NCBI RefSeq assembly: GCF_000421705.1
Contig: NZ_ATXN01000002.1
Span: forward strand, 124,001-188,000
Origin: Brevundimonas naejangsanensis DSM 23858
GTDB lineage: Bacteria > Pseudomonadota > Alphaproteobacteria > Caulobacterales > Caulobacteraceae
Direction of reading: 5' to 3'
Length of the DNA stretch: 64,000 nt
The position numbers and the translations under genes were made by a program. Of this stretch, positions 55,030 to 63,992 are shown in pieces (position 1 is the first letter of the stretch; each line of letters opens with the position of its first letter). Under the pieces are notes generated by a model that saw only the letters and a list, made by a program, of their open reading frames with translations, did no database searches and was not told the origin of the DNA.

Positions 55030-55106
55030 TGGCGCGAGTGACGGGGCTCGAACCCGCGACCTCCGGCGTGACAGGCCGGCACTCTAACCAACTGAGCTAC
55101 ACCCGC
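55030..55106 (-). tRNA. tRNA-Asp (anticodon GTC)
   Basis: Read leftward from 55106: acceptor GCGGGTG pairs with CACTCGC (one G-U), then discriminator G and encoded CCA at 55030. The D-arm is AGCTCAGTTGGTTAGAGT, the anticodon arm CCGGCCT-GTC-ACGCCGG gives anticodon GTC (aspartate), and the T-arm is CGCGGGTTCGAGCCCCG. Length is 77 bases. Confidence 0.97.
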
Positions 55107-55304
55107 GTTGCTCTCCCCGCGAGGAGGAGAGGAAGGAGCGGATACGGGGCGTCATCGCTTCGGTCAAGCGCATTGTCGCGCTTTTTGATAAAAATCTGCG
55201 AATTCAGTTGTTAGCGACGTTTTTCCGAGGCTCGCTGCTTTGGTGGAGGCGGGGGCGTCGCGCGCGCCGACGTCCCCCGCATTGATGCAGCGCGCCTGCC
55301 TGGC

Positions 55305-57482
55305 TCAGGCCTTCTCCCAGCCCTTTTCGACAGCCCAGACGGCGAAGGCGTAATCGTGGGCGATGTCCTTCAGGTAGTCGAACCGGCCTGACGAGGCGAA
55401 GTGGCCCGCTTCCATGTTGATCTTCAGCAGCACCGGCTTGCCGGAAGTCGAGGCGGGACGCAGTTTCGCCACCCACTTCTCAGGCTCCCAATAGGTCACG
55501 CGCGGATCGGACAGGCCGCCCGTCGCCAGCAGGGCGGGGTAGGGCTTGGCATCGATCTGGTCGTAGGGGCTGTAGGACAGGATGTAGTCATAGGCCGCTG
55601 CGTCCTCCAGCGGGTTGCCCCATTCAGGCCATTCCGGCGGCGTCAGAGGCAGGCTGGTGTCGCTCATGGTGTTGATGACGTCGACGAAGGGCACGCCGCC
55701 GATCACGCCGGCCCAGAGTTCGGGCCGCATATTAGTGATGGCGCCCATCAGCAGCCCCCCCGCAGAGCGGCCCTCGGCGACGATGTTTCCGGCCCTGGTG
55801 TAGTTCTGCGCGATCAGGTGCTCGGCGGCGGCGATGAAGTCGGTGAAGGTGTTCTTCTTGGTGAAGCGGCGCGCTGTCAGGAACCAGTTCCAGCCCTTGT
55901 CCGAGCCGCCGCGAATATGGGCGATGGCGTAGATGAAGCCGCGATCCACTAGCGACAGACGGTTGGTCGAGAAGCTCGCCGCCATCGGAATGCCGTAGGA
56001 GCCGTACCCGTAGAGCAGCAGCGGCGCCGACCCGTCGACCGGAGTGTCCTTGCGACGCAGCACCGTCACCGGCACCAGTTCGCCGTCCGAGGCCGGGGCG
56101 TTCAGCCGTTCGACCACATAGTCGGCCGGGTTGTGGCCCGAGGGGATTTCCTGAACCTTGCGCAGGGTGCGCTCGCGCGTCTTCAGATCGTAGTCATAGG
56201 TCGAGGTCGGCGTCGACGGTGAGTTGTAGCCATAGCGCATGACCGTGGTGTCGAACTCCGAGGCCCCGCCCAGCGACAGGGCGTAGGCGGGCTCGTCCAC
56301 GGCGATCTCATGTTCGGCGCTGCTGCGGTCGCGGATGACGATCTTCGTATTGGCGTCGGCGCGTTCCTGGCGGGCCAGATAGTCCTTCACCAGGGCCACG
56401 CCCTCGATGAAGCGGCCGGGCGTGTGCGGGATCAGATCCTTCCAGTTGGCTTTTCCGGGCGAGGCGGTCGGGGCCTCCATGACCTTGAAGTCGATGGCGT
56501 CGTCGGCGTTGGTGCGGATGACCCAGCGGTCGCTCCAGTGGTCCAGGTCATACAGGCGGCCGACGTGGCGCGGCTCGGCCACCACAGGCGTCGCCGTGGG
56601 GTTGGCGGCCGGGATGATGCGGCTTTCCGAGGTCTCCTGGTTGCCGATGGTGATGACGATAAAGGCGTCGTCGGCGGTGCGGCCGATGCCCTGGAACATG
56701 CCCTCGTCGGTTTCCTCGTTGACCAGGGCGGTCTCGCCGCCGCGCGCCGGGCGCCGGAAGATCTTGTCCGGGCGACCGTTATCGTCGCGGTTGGTCCAGA
56801 AGATCCACTGGCTGTCGGGCGAGAAGGTGAAGTTGGCGCTGGCCGATTCGATCGGGTCGGGCAGCACTTCGCCGGTGGCCAGATCCTTCACATAGATCTT
56901 GTAGACTTCGGACCCCTGCGCGTCCTCGGCATAGCCGAACAAAGCGTGGTCGGGGCTGTGCTCGGTCGCCGAGACTTCGGAATAGGCCTTGCCCTCGGCC
57001 AGCTTGTTGCAGTCGAGCAGGATGATCTCGCCATCCTTCTGGCCGCGCGGGCGGCGGCAATAAAGAGGGTGCTGGTCGCCGGTGTTGTAGCGGACATAGT
57101 ACTCCCAGGCGCCGTCGGCGGCGGGGACGGAACTGTCGTCCTCCTTGATGCGGCCCTTCATCTCTTCGAACATCGTGGCCTGCAGCGGCAGGGTCGAGGC
57201 CATCATGGCTTCGCGATAAGCGTTCTCGGCGGTCAGGTGCTCCTTGACGTCGGCCTTGATCAGCGACGGGTCGCGCAGCACGGCCTGCCAGTTGTCGTCC
57301 TTCATCCACTGATAGTCATCGACGCGGACGCGGCCCAGCTGCTCGATGCGGACAGGGACCTTCTTGGCGACGGGCGGCGTGGGTTTGGACATCGAGGCTC
57401 CGGTACTCTGGCGGGCAAGGGCGGGGGAGGCGGCGACCAAGCCGACGGCGGCGGTCGAGGCGATCAGTTCACGGCGGTTCAT
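55305..57482 (-). CDS. Prolyl oligopeptidase family serine peptidase (oligopeptidase B-like)
   Basis: A 725-residue S9 peptidase. It has an N-terminal twin-arginine-like signal (MNRRELIASTAAVGLVAAS), so it is probably periplasmic, unlike the cytoplasmic enterobacterial form. A seven-bladed propeller covers about residues 90-440. The alpha/beta-hydrolase end has Ser in EGRSAGGLLMG, Asp in GGLSDPRV and His in EAGHFASSGRF. Oligopeptidase B cleaves short peptides after Lys/Arg. A trypsin-like protease gene is divergent from it. Confidence 0.9.
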   Translation of the reverse strand: MNRRELIASTAAVGLVAASPALARQSTGASMSKPTPPVAKKVPVRIEQLGRVRVDDYQWMKDDNWQAVLRDPSLIKADVKEHLTAENAYREAMMASTLPLQATMFEEMKGRIKEDDSSVPAADGAWEYYVRYNTGDQHPLYCRRPRGQKDGEIILLDCNKLAEGKAYSEVSATEHSPDHALFGYAEDAQGSEVYKIYVKDLATGEVLPDPIESASANFTFSPDSQWIFWTNRDDNGRPDKIFRRPARGGETALVNEETDEGMFQGIGRTADDAFIVITIGNQETSESRIIPAANPTATPVVAEPRHVGRLYDLDHWSDRWVIRTNADDAIDFKVMEAPTASPGKANWKDLIPHTPGRFIEGVALVKDYLARQERADANTKIVIRDRSSAEHEIAVDEPAYALSLGGASEFDTTVMRYGYNSPSTPTSTYDYDLKTRERTLRKVQEIPSGHNPADYVVERLNAPASDGELVPVTVLRRKDTPVDGSAPLLLYGYGSYGIPMAASFSTNRLSLVDRGFIYAIAHIRGGSDKGWNWFLTARRFTKKNTFTDFIAAAEHLIAQNYTRAGNIVAEGRSAGGLLMGAITNMRPELWAGVIGGVPFVDVINTMSDTSLPLTPPEWPEWGNPLEDAAAYDYILSYSPYDQIDAKPYPALLATGGLSDPRVTYWEPEKWVAKLRPASTSGKPVLLKINMEAGHFASSGRFDYLKDIAHDYAFAVWAVEKGWEKA

Positions 57483-57554
57483 GGCGTGGGCTTCCCCCTG
57501 AATATGATTTGAGCCGGACCTTGTGCCCGGCGAAGCTCGGCGTCAAATGGCGTC

Positions 57555-58358
57555 ATGGTCATTCAGGATCTTCCGCCCGAACAACCGGCCGTCGTCGCCG
57601 CTGCGCCGCCCGAATGGGATCTGACCGTCGGGGTCATCAACGCCACCGTGCAACTGGATCAGTCCATCGACGGCGGGCAGCGAAAGGTCGGCACGGGCTT
57701 CCTGATTTCGGCGCCGCGCCCGGATGGGACGCCGCGCGTCCTGTTGGTCACCGCGCGCCATGTGCTGGACGTCATGCCGGGGCGTGAGGCGCGGATAGGC
57801 TGGCGGACGGCCGAGGCGGACGGCGTCTGGAAATTCACGCCGGAAACCCTGACCATCCGCGATACGGCGGGCGAACCAGTCTGGACCTCTCATCCCGAAC
57901 GGGACGTGGCGGTGATGCAGATCTCGGCGCCGCCCGCCTTTGCGCAGGCGGCGATCCCGTCGGGCTGGCTGGCCGATGCGGGGGCGTTTGACCGCTGGCG
58001 CATGGGGCCTGGGGATGAGCTGATGGCGTTGGGCTATCCGCATGGGCTGTCGGCCAACCGGGCTGGTTTCCCGATCCTGCGGCTGGGACGGATCAGTTCA
58101 TGGCCGTTGACGCCGATCCGGCATTTCCCGACCTTCCTGCTCGATTTCGTTGTGGCGCAGGGCAATTCCGGCGGACCCGTCTTCTGGACTCCGGCGGCGC
58201 GGCGCGTGCCGGGCGCGCTGGCTCCCGACCACCCCTTCATCGCCGGAGTGCTGGTGCAGGAGGTCCAGAGCGGCGGCCAGGGCATCGACCTGGGCGTTGT
58301 GGTCCATGCCGACTATGTGCGCGAGACGATCGCCCTTCTGGATCAGTCGGGGGATTGA
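57555..58358 (+). CDS. Trypsin-like serine protease
   Basis: A 267-residue chymotrypsin-fold peptidase without a signal peptide. The triad is visible: His in LLVTARHVLDV, Asp in HPERDVAVMQI, Ser in VAQGNSGGPVF. There is no PDZ domain, so it is not a DegP-type protease. The absence of an export signal suggests a cytoplasmic role or an unrecognised signal. It is divergent from the oligopeptidase gene, and its 3' end overlaps the following gene by 16 bases. Confidence 0.85.
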   Translation: MVIQDLPPEQPAVVAAAPPEWDLTVGVINATVQLDQSIDGGQRKVGTGFLISAPRPDGTPRVLLVTARHVLDVMPGREARIGWRTAEADGVWKFTPETLTIRDTAGEPVWTSHPERDVAVMQISAPPAFAQAAIPSGWLADAGAFDRWRMGPGDELMALGYPHGLSANRAGFPILRLGRISSWPLTPIRHFPTFLLDFVVAQGNSGGPVFWTPAARRVPGALAPDHPFIAGVLVQEVQSGGQGIDLGVVVHADYVRETIALLDQSGD

Positions 58359-59203
58359 GGCGGCGTGAATGGCGCGTCGTCGCGTAGCCGCCAATGATCG
58401 GGGGCTGCAGGTTCTTCAGGGTATTCCACAGAGCAGTCGAAACGTTCGCAGTATGCCGTTCGGATGCGCCAGGTCGATGCGAGAACGCCTTCGCCGGCTT
58501 CGGCATCACGCATCATTTCCTGTATCTCCGGCTCGTCAGAATAATAAGCAAACTCGATAGGCCTTGGCGTTTCGGTCAGGGCGATCATCCGAGCCATCAT
58601 GCGGATGTTCAGGGCATGGGCCTCTCGCGAGGAGAGGCCATAACGTTGATAGAGGCTGCGGATGAAGGCGGCCTGTTCGGGCGCCACTTCCGTTCTGAGC
58701 GCCTCGTCCAGCGCTAAGGGAATGATGTCGTCGCTCAACGGCTCATTATGTATCGCGCGAATCTCGTCGGAGGTTCGGGTCGCCAGTTCGATTTGTTCCG
58801 AGGTTGGGGAAGGTCCTGTCCAGCGATCTGTCGGAGGTAGAGGCGGCGGCATGTCCGAGCCGAAAGGCAGCCTCACCGAGAAACTCAGGTTCTCAGGCGT
58901 ATCACCGGGCCAATTGGCTTTGATGCGGCCGCGCTTGACGACCTCGACCGCGTGTTGTTCCAGACCAAGGCCGGACGGGCGGGCGTTCACAACGCATTCG
59001 CGCGCATAGCCGTCGGCATCAGCTACGCACATCACCACCGCTTTTCCTGCCAGATTAAGGGCCAGCAGAGCTTCGGGGAAATCCTCTTCGGTCGGCGCTG
59101 GAGGAATAGACCAGGCCACACGGGGCGTTTCGGGCTGCTCCGCTTTGTCGGGAGACTGAGCAAGAGCAAGGCCGGATGCGAGTGCTATAGTTGGCAAGAT
59201 CAT
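58343..59203 (-). CDS. Exported protein with TonB C-terminal-like domain
   Basis: A 286-residue protein with a short signal-like start (MILPTIALASGLALAQS). A region at about 40-110 resembles the TonB C-terminal fold (EALLALNLAGKAVVMCVADADGYARECVVNARPSGLGLEQHAVEVVKRGRIK). The C-terminal half is helical with no known domain and ends in a Pro-rich segment. It lacks the usual N-terminal membrane anchor and proline spacer of true TonB. Function is unknown. Confidence 0.72.
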   Translation of the reverse strand: MILPTIALASGLALAQSPDKAEQPETPRVAWSIPPAPTEEDFPEALLALNLAGKAVVMCVADADGYARECVVNARPSGLGLEQHAVEVVKRGRIKANWPGDTPENLSFSVRLPFGSDMPPPLPPTDRWTGPSPTSEQIELATRTSDEIRAIHNEPLSDDIIPLALDEALRTEVAPEQAAFIRSLYQRYGLSSREAHALNIRMMARMIALTETPRPIEFAYYSDEPEIQEMMRDAEAGEGVLASTWRIRTAYCERFDCSVEYPEEPAAPDHWRLRDDAPFTPPQSPD

Positions 59204-59207
59204 CTGT

Positions 59208-59243
59208 AAAAAAGCCTCCTGCGCAGCACGATGCAGGAGGCTT
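59208..59243 (-). terminator. Rho-independent terminator after the acyl-CoA dehydrogenase
   Basis: Read leftward, AAGCCTCCTGC and GCAGGAGGCTT form an 11-pair stem with a 10-base loop, followed by a T-run (TTTTTT). It lies 30 bases past the acyl-CoA dehydrogenase stop and just before the next leftward gene starts at 59203. Confidence 0.88.
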
Positions 59244-59272
59244 TGCCGTTTGAACAGTCTTCGACGATCGGA

Positions 59273-61057
59273 TCAGCCCGCGAGCGCGTCCACCGTCATC
59301 CGTTGCAGTAGTTCCCCGCCTTGGCCGACTGCGGCCAGACGGCTGGAGACGTGGCCCAGGACGTTGGCGGCATAGACTTCGTAGAGGTCCAGCTTGCCCT
59401 GCAGCCAGGCGGCGTCGCCGTCATTGGCGTCCAGTTTCGCCTTGGCGACACGCGCGCCCTTGGCCAGCATCCAGCCACCGACCACATCGCCCATCAGCTT
59501 CAGATAGGCGTCGGCGCCCGCCAGCACGTCGGCAGCGCGGGCTGCGTCCGACTTGGCGTCAAGCAGCCACAAGGTGGCGTCCTCGACCGCCTCGATGGCG
59601 GTGGCGAAGCGTTCGACTGGCTTGCCGGTATAGAGGCGGTCGATCTGGGCCAGCGTCGTCTTCATCTCGGCGATCAGAGCCTTGGCGGATTCGCCGCCGT
59701 CCATCGACAGCTTGCGGCCGACCAGATCCATCGCCTGGATCCCGTTGGTGCCTTCGTAGATCGGGGTGATGCGGGCGTCGCGATAGTATTGGGCCGCGCC
59801 GGTTTCCTCGATGAAGCCCATGCCGCCGTGGACCTGAACGCCCATGGAGGCGACCTCGCAGCCGATGTCGGTGGACCAGGCCTTGGCGATGGGTGTGAAC
59901 AGGTCCTCGCGTCCCTTCCAGGCCTTGCGCTCTTCCTCGGTGCTGGCGTGGCGGGCCAGGTCGGCGGCGACGCCGGTCGACAGGCAGATGGCGCGGGCGG
60001 CGGCGACCTTGGCCTTCATCACCGACAGCATCCGACGCACGTCAGGGTGGTCGAAGATCGGCGCGTCCTTTTCGCCGGTCCAGACGCTGCGGCCCTGACG
60101 GCGCTCCAGCGCATAGGCCAGGGCGTGCTGATAGGCGCGCTCGGCGATGCCGACGCCTTCGACGCCGACGGCCAGACGGGCCGCGTTCATCATGACGAAC
60201 ATATGGGCCAGACCCTGGTTCGGCTGACCGACCAGTTCAGCGCGGGCGCCTTCATAGCTCATGACGCAGGTGGGCGAGGCGTGGATGCCCAGCTTGTGCT
60301 CGACGCCGACCGGGCGGAAGGCGTTGCGCTCGCCCAGCGAACCGTCGGCGTTGACGGCGAACTTGGGCGTCAGGAACAGGCTGATGCCCTTCGGTCCGGC
60401 AGGCGCGTCGGGCAGGCGGGCCAGCACCAGGTGGACGATGTTGTCCGTGGCGTCGTGGTCGCCCCAGGTGATGAAAATCTTCTGGCCGGTCAGGACGTAG
60501 GTGCCGTCGCCGTTGGGGACCGCCGTCGCCGTCAGGGCGCCCAGGTCCGAGCCCGCGTGCGGCTCGGTCAGCACCATGGCGCCGGTCCATTCGCCGCTGA
60601 CCAGCTTGGGCAGATAGGTCGTCTTCTGATGCTCGTTGCCGACCTGCTCCAGCGCTTCGATGGACGCTAGCGACAGCATGGGGCACAGGCCGAAGGCCAT
60701 GTTGGCGGCGTGGACCGTCTCATAGGCCGCCAGTTCCAGCGCCTTGGGCAGGGCCTGTCCGCCGGCCTCGACCGAGGCGGTCAGGCTGGTCCAGCCGCCC
60801 GCAGCGAACTGCTGATAGGCGTCGGCGAAGCCGGGGGCGGCCGTGACGGCGCCGTTGGCGTATTTGGCGCCCGCCAGGTCGCCGGGGCGGTTCAGCGGAG
60901 CCAGAACCTCTTCGGAAAACTGACCGGCGGCGTCCAGCACGGCCGAGGCGACATCGGCGTCGTAATCGGGAAAGGCGCCGGTCGCCGCCACCTGGCCGAT
61001 CCCGGCCACGGCGTCGAGGGCGAAGGCGATGTCACGGACGGGGGCGCGGTAGCTCAT
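59273..61057 (-). CDS. Acyl-CoA dehydrogenase, DmdC-like with extra C-terminal domain
   Basis: A 594-residue flavoprotein that introduces a double bond at C2-C3 of an acyl-CoA. Core motifs are TGAMVLTEPHAGSDLGAL, the FAD-binding QVHGGMGFIEETGAAQYYRDARI and TPIYEGTNGIQAMDLVGRKL, where the Glu is the expected catalytic base. An added C-terminal domain (about 470-594) places it in the subfamily that includes 3-methylmercaptopropionyl-CoA dehydrogenase (DmdC) and general fatty acyl dehydrogenases. True substrate unknown. Own terminator downstream. Confidence 0.93.
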   Translation of the reverse strand: MSYRAPVRDIAFALDAVAGIGQVAATGAFPDYDADVASAVLDAAGQFSEEVLAPLNRPGDLAGAKYANGAVTAAPGFADAYQQFAAGGWTSLTASVEAGGQALPKALELAAYETVHAANMAFGLCPMLSLASIEALEQVGNEHQKTTYLPKLVSGEWTGAMVLTEPHAGSDLGALTATAVPNGDGTYVLTGQKIFITWGDHDATDNIVHLVLARLPDAPAGPKGISLFLTPKFAVNADGSLGERNAFRPVGVEHKLGIHASPTCVMSYEGARAELVGQPNQGLAHMFVMMNAARLAVGVEGVGIAERAYQHALAYALERRQGRSVWTGEKDAPIFDHPDVRRMLSVMKAKVAAARAICLSTGVAADLARHASTEEERKAWKGREDLFTPIAKAWSTDIGCEVASMGVQVHGGMGFIEETGAAQYYRDARITPIYEGTNGIQAMDLVGRKLSMDGGESAKALIAEMKTTLAQIDRLYTGKPVERFATAIEAVEDATLWLLDAKSDAARAADVLAGADAYLKLMGDVVGGWMLAKGARVAKAKLDANDGDAAWLQGKLDLYEVYAANVLGHVSSRLAAVGQGGELLQRMTVDALAG

Positions 61058-61194
61058 CGGTTATCCTCAGAAAGACGTAGCGCTTCTGTCGGCCCCTGCG
61101 CTGTTGGGCGCAAGCCTGCTTGGACTTTGGTCGAGTTTCCGCGCACTGTACGCGCCTGTTTGAACGGCTGACGCCGCGTAAGGAAAGAGCGACC

Positions 61195-62133
61195 GTGCCC
61201 GCCGACCGACCCGCCAGGGGCGACAGCCCAGAAATCGCCGCTGAGGCGCTGAAGACGGGACGTCTGGTGATCCTGCCGACCGAGACGGTCTATGGGCTGG
61301 CGGCCGACGCCTCCAACCCTCAGGCGGTGGCGCGTATCTTCGAGGCCAAGGGGCGGCCGCGCTTTAATCCCCTGATCGCCCATGTCGCCAACGCCGTGGA
61401 CGCCGAAGACATCGCCGTGTTCGACGCCAAGGCGCGGGCGCTGGCCGAAGCCTTCTGGCCGGGGCCGCTGACGATCGTCGCGCCCGTGCGGGACCGTGAT
61501 CGGGTGTGCGATCTGGCGCGGGCCGGGCTGGACAGCGTCGCGGTGCGCGTGCCGGCTCATCCGCGCGCCCGCGCGGTCATCGGCGCCTTCGGCGGGCCGG
61601 TTGTCGCGCCCTCGGCCAACCGTTCCGGGCGGCCCAGCCCGACGACTTTTGCTGACGCCTTGGAGGAGACGGGTCAGGCCGTGGGCGCCGCTGTCGATGG
61701 GGGCGCTTGCGCCGTGGGGGTGGAAAGCACCGTCGTCTCTGTGCTGGACGGCAAGGTGTCCCTGTTGCGTCCGGGCTCTGTCACCCGCGAAGAACTTCAG
61801 GCCGTGGTCGGGCCTCTGGATGAAGGCGGGCAGGGGCATCGCTCGCCCGGTCGGCTGACTCTGCATTACGCGCCCGACGCCCCGGTGCGGATCGAGGCGG
61901 AAGGCGTCGAGGACGGCGAAATCCTTCTGGGGTTCGGTCCAGACGTCGGCGATCCGCGTTGGAACCTCAGCCCGACTGGCGACCTGCGTGAGGCAGCCGC
62001 CAATCTGTTCCGCCTGCTGCGGGAGGCGGATCGCATGAAGCCTTCAGGGATCGCGGTGTCGCCCATTCCGGCCAAGGGACTGGGCGAGGCGATCAATGAT
62101 CGCCTGCGTCGCGCGGCGGGTTTCGTCGGCTAG
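61195..62133 (+). CDS. tsaC: Threonylcarbamoyl-AMP synthase (TsaC/Sua5)
   Basis: A 312-residue enzyme that forms threonylcarbamoyl-AMP for the t6A37 modification of tRNAs reading ANN codons. The YrdC domain shows LVILPTETVYGLAADAS, KGRPRFNPLIAHV, PGPLTIVAPVRD, VAPSANRSGRPSPTTFADAL and GVESTVVSV. The C-terminal Sua5 domain (about 210-312) makes this the longer Sua5 type. The start is a GTG at 61195 after AAGGAAAG. It is divergent from the acyl-CoA dehydrogenase. Confidence 0.95.
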   Translation: MPADRPARGDSPEIAAEALKTGRLVILPTETVYGLAADASNPQAVARIFEAKGRPRFNPLIAHVANAVDAEDIAVFDAKARALAEAFWPGPLTIVAPVRDRDRVCDLARAGLDSVAVRVPAHPRARAVIGAFGGPVVAPSANRSGRPSPTTFADALEETGQAVGAAVDGGACAVGVESTVVSVLDGKVSLLRPGSVTREELQAVVGPLDEGGQGHRSPGRLTLHYAPDAPVRIEAEGVEDGEILLGFGPDVGDPRWNLSPTGDLREAAANLFRLLREADRMKPSGIAVSPIPAKGLGEAINDRLRRAAGFVG

Positions 62134-63155
62134 AGAAAGCGCGCCTTAACATCCACGCTGGAGGCCTTGCCGACCTTAGGCAGACAGTTGTCGAGCCAGG
62201 CTTCGGCCGCCGTCCGGCCGTGCTGCTTCAGCTTGTTCAGATAGGTCCACTCGGTGTCGAATTTGGAATGCAGGGACTCGCCGCCCAGCCATTCGTCCGC
62301 CTCGATGACGTGGATGCGGATGCCGCGCCGACGGTCTTCTCCAGGCTTCAGCTTGCCCTCGGCGATCAGGTCCTGAACGAAGGCGACGGCGCGCAGTTCG
62401 GCGACCAGCGGGGCGTTGAAGACGATCTCGTTCAGCCGGTCGTTGATCTCGCCCGCCTCGCGCGGCGCCTCGTCGCGTTGGAACGGATTGAGCGGCAGCA
62501 GCAGCAGATCGTCCGGCGTGTCGGTGTAGAACAGCGGCCACAGCGCCGGATTGGCCAGATAGCCGCCGTCCCAATAGGGTTCGCCTTCGATCTCGACCGC
62601 CTGAAACAGTTGCGGCAGGCAGGCTGAGGCCAGCAGCACCTCAGGCGCCATTTCATCGGACTTGAAGATGCGCGAGCGGCCCGCGCGCACCGCTGTCGTC
62701 GACACGAACATCTGGATGGAGGAGGCGCGCAGGGCCTCGAAGTCCACCGCCGTCTCCAGCACCCGGCGTAGCGGGTTCAGGTTGAAGGGGTTGAAGGAGT
62801 AGGGGCTCATCGACAGGGCCAGCGTCTGTCCCGCCTGCCACATCGGCGTGCCCTTCAGCCAGTCGGGCGTCAGGGCCTTGGACCAGACAGAGCTGTCGCC
62901 GAAGACGTTGCGGCCGCCGGACTGGTTCACCTCACGCCACAGCAGGTCCAGCGCCTCACGTCCGCCCTCGGCGCCGCCGCGTTCCAGTCCGGTGATCAGG
63001 GCGGCGGCGTTCATCGCCCCTGCCGAGGCCGCGGTGACGGCGCGCACGTCCAGCGCATCGGCCTCAAGCAGCCGGTCCAGCACGCCCCATTGAAAGGCGC
63101 CGTGAGCGCCGCCGCCCTGCAGGGCCAGACAGACGGGTTTGCGCTTGGTCGCCAT
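62130..63155 (-). CDS. Patatin-like phospholipase
   Basis: A 341-residue patatin-fold lipid acyl hydrolase. The oxyanion region is LALQGGGAHGAFQWGVLDRL. The nucleophile motif reads AASAG (TAASAGAMNAAAL) rather than G-x-S-x-G, and the catalytic Asp is in YWDGGYLANPAL. It has no signal peptide. The ATG at 63155 follows GGAGAG. The 3' end overlaps tsaC by four bases. It lies 39 bases downstream of the hydroxybutyrate dehydrogenase on the same strand; such pairs occur near polyhydroxybutyrate metabolism, but this is only suggestive. Confidence 0.88.
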   Translation of the reverse strand: MATKRKPVCLALQGGGAHGAFQWGVLDRLLEADALDVRAVTAASAGAMNAAALITGLERGGAEGGREALDLLWREVNQSGGRNVFGDSSVWSKALTPDWLKGTPMWQAGQTLALSMSPYSFNPFNLNPLRRVLETAVDFEALRASSIQMFVSTTAVRAGRSRIFKSDEMAPEVLLASACLPQLFQAVEIEGEPYWDGGYLANPALWPLFYTDTPDDLLLLPLNPFQRDEAPREAGEINDRLNEIVFNAPLVAELRAVAFVQDLIAEGKLKPGEDRRRGIRIHVIEADEWLGGESLHSKFDTEWTYLNKLKQHGRTAAEAWLDNCLPKVGKASSVDVKARFL

Positions 63156-63194
63156 CAAACTCTCCGCCTTGCGGCCCTTGTGGCCGAACGAAAC

Positions 63195-63992
63195 CTATTG
63201 GGCCGTCCAGCCGCCGTCGACGGAGAAGTGGGCGCCGTTGGCCGAAGCGCCGAGGTCCGACGCCAGATAGAGGAAGATTCCGGCCAGTTCGTCGGTCGTG
63301 ACGAACCGCTTGGTCGGCTGCGAGCCCAGGATGACGTTCTTCATCACGTCTTCTTCGCTCATGTTGCGGGTGCGGGCCTGATCCTGGATCTGCTTGGCGA
63401 CGATCGGCGTCTCGACGAAGCCGGGGCAGATGGCGTTGCAGGTGATGTTGTCCCGCGCCAGCTCCAGCGCCACTGTCTTGGTGAAGCCGATCACGCCGTG
63501 CTTGGCGGCGACATAGGCGGACTTGAACGGGCTGGCTACCAGGCCGTGAGCCGAGGCGACGTTGATGATCCGGCCGCGGCCCTGCGCCTTCATGATCGGG
63601 ATCGCCGCCTTGGTGGCGTAGAAGGCCGAGGACAGGTTGATGGCGATGATCTTCTCCCATGCATCGGCGGGGAAGTTCTCCACGGCCTCGACGTGCTGGA
63701 TGCCGGCGTTGTTGACCAGGATGTCGAGGCTGCCCAGTTCGCGATGGGCCGTGGCGATCATGTCCTCGATCTGATCCGGCTGGGTCATGTCCGCGGGGTG
63801 ATAGAGGACGCGCACGCCGGTCTCGGCGGCCAGATCGGCGCGGGTCTTCTCAATGGCGTCGGCGTCGCCCAGGCCGTTCAGCATCACGTCGCCGCCGCAC
63901 TGGGCGACAGCCCGCGCAAACGCCAGCCCGATGCCCGAGGTCGAGCCGGTGACGACCGCGACGCGGCCTTTGAGATCGTTCATCGCGAACAT
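63195..63992 (-). CDS. bdhA: 3-hydroxybutyrate dehydrogenase
   Basis: A 265-residue short-chain dehydrogenase that interconverts 3-hydroxybutyrate and acetoacetate with NAD. It has GSTSGIGLAFARA (cofactor), LVNNAGIQHVEAVENFP, catalytic Ser in NVASAHGLVASPFK, and SAYVAAKHGVIG (Tyr-x3-Lys). The IQHV and CPGFVETPIV regions fit the BdhA subfamily. The start could be ATG 63992 or 63983 (MNDLKGRVAVVTG); only eight upstream bases are in the window, so no ribosome site can be judged. Confidence 0.92.
   Translation of the reverse strand: MFAMNDLKGRVAVVTGSTSGIGLAFARAVAQCGGDVMLNGLGDADAIEKTRADLAAETGVRVLYHPADMTQPDQIEDMIATAHRELGSLDILVNNAGIQHVEAVENFPADAWEKIIAINLSSAFYATKAAIPIMKAQGRGRIINVASAHGLVASPFKSAYVAAKHGVIGFTKTVALELARDNITCNAICPGFVETPIVAKQIQDQARTRNMSEEDVMKNVILGSQPTKRFVTTDELAGIFLYLASDLGASANGAHFSVDGGWTAQ

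Noticed and set aside
56310..57512. 400-residue open frame antisense to the oligopeptidase
   Set aside because: Low-complexity Gly/Val/Asp-rich shadow with no domain.
59321..60670. 449-residue open frame antisense to the acyl-CoA dehydrogenase
   Set aside because: Shadow frame; the dehydrogenase on the minus strand has all conserved motifs.
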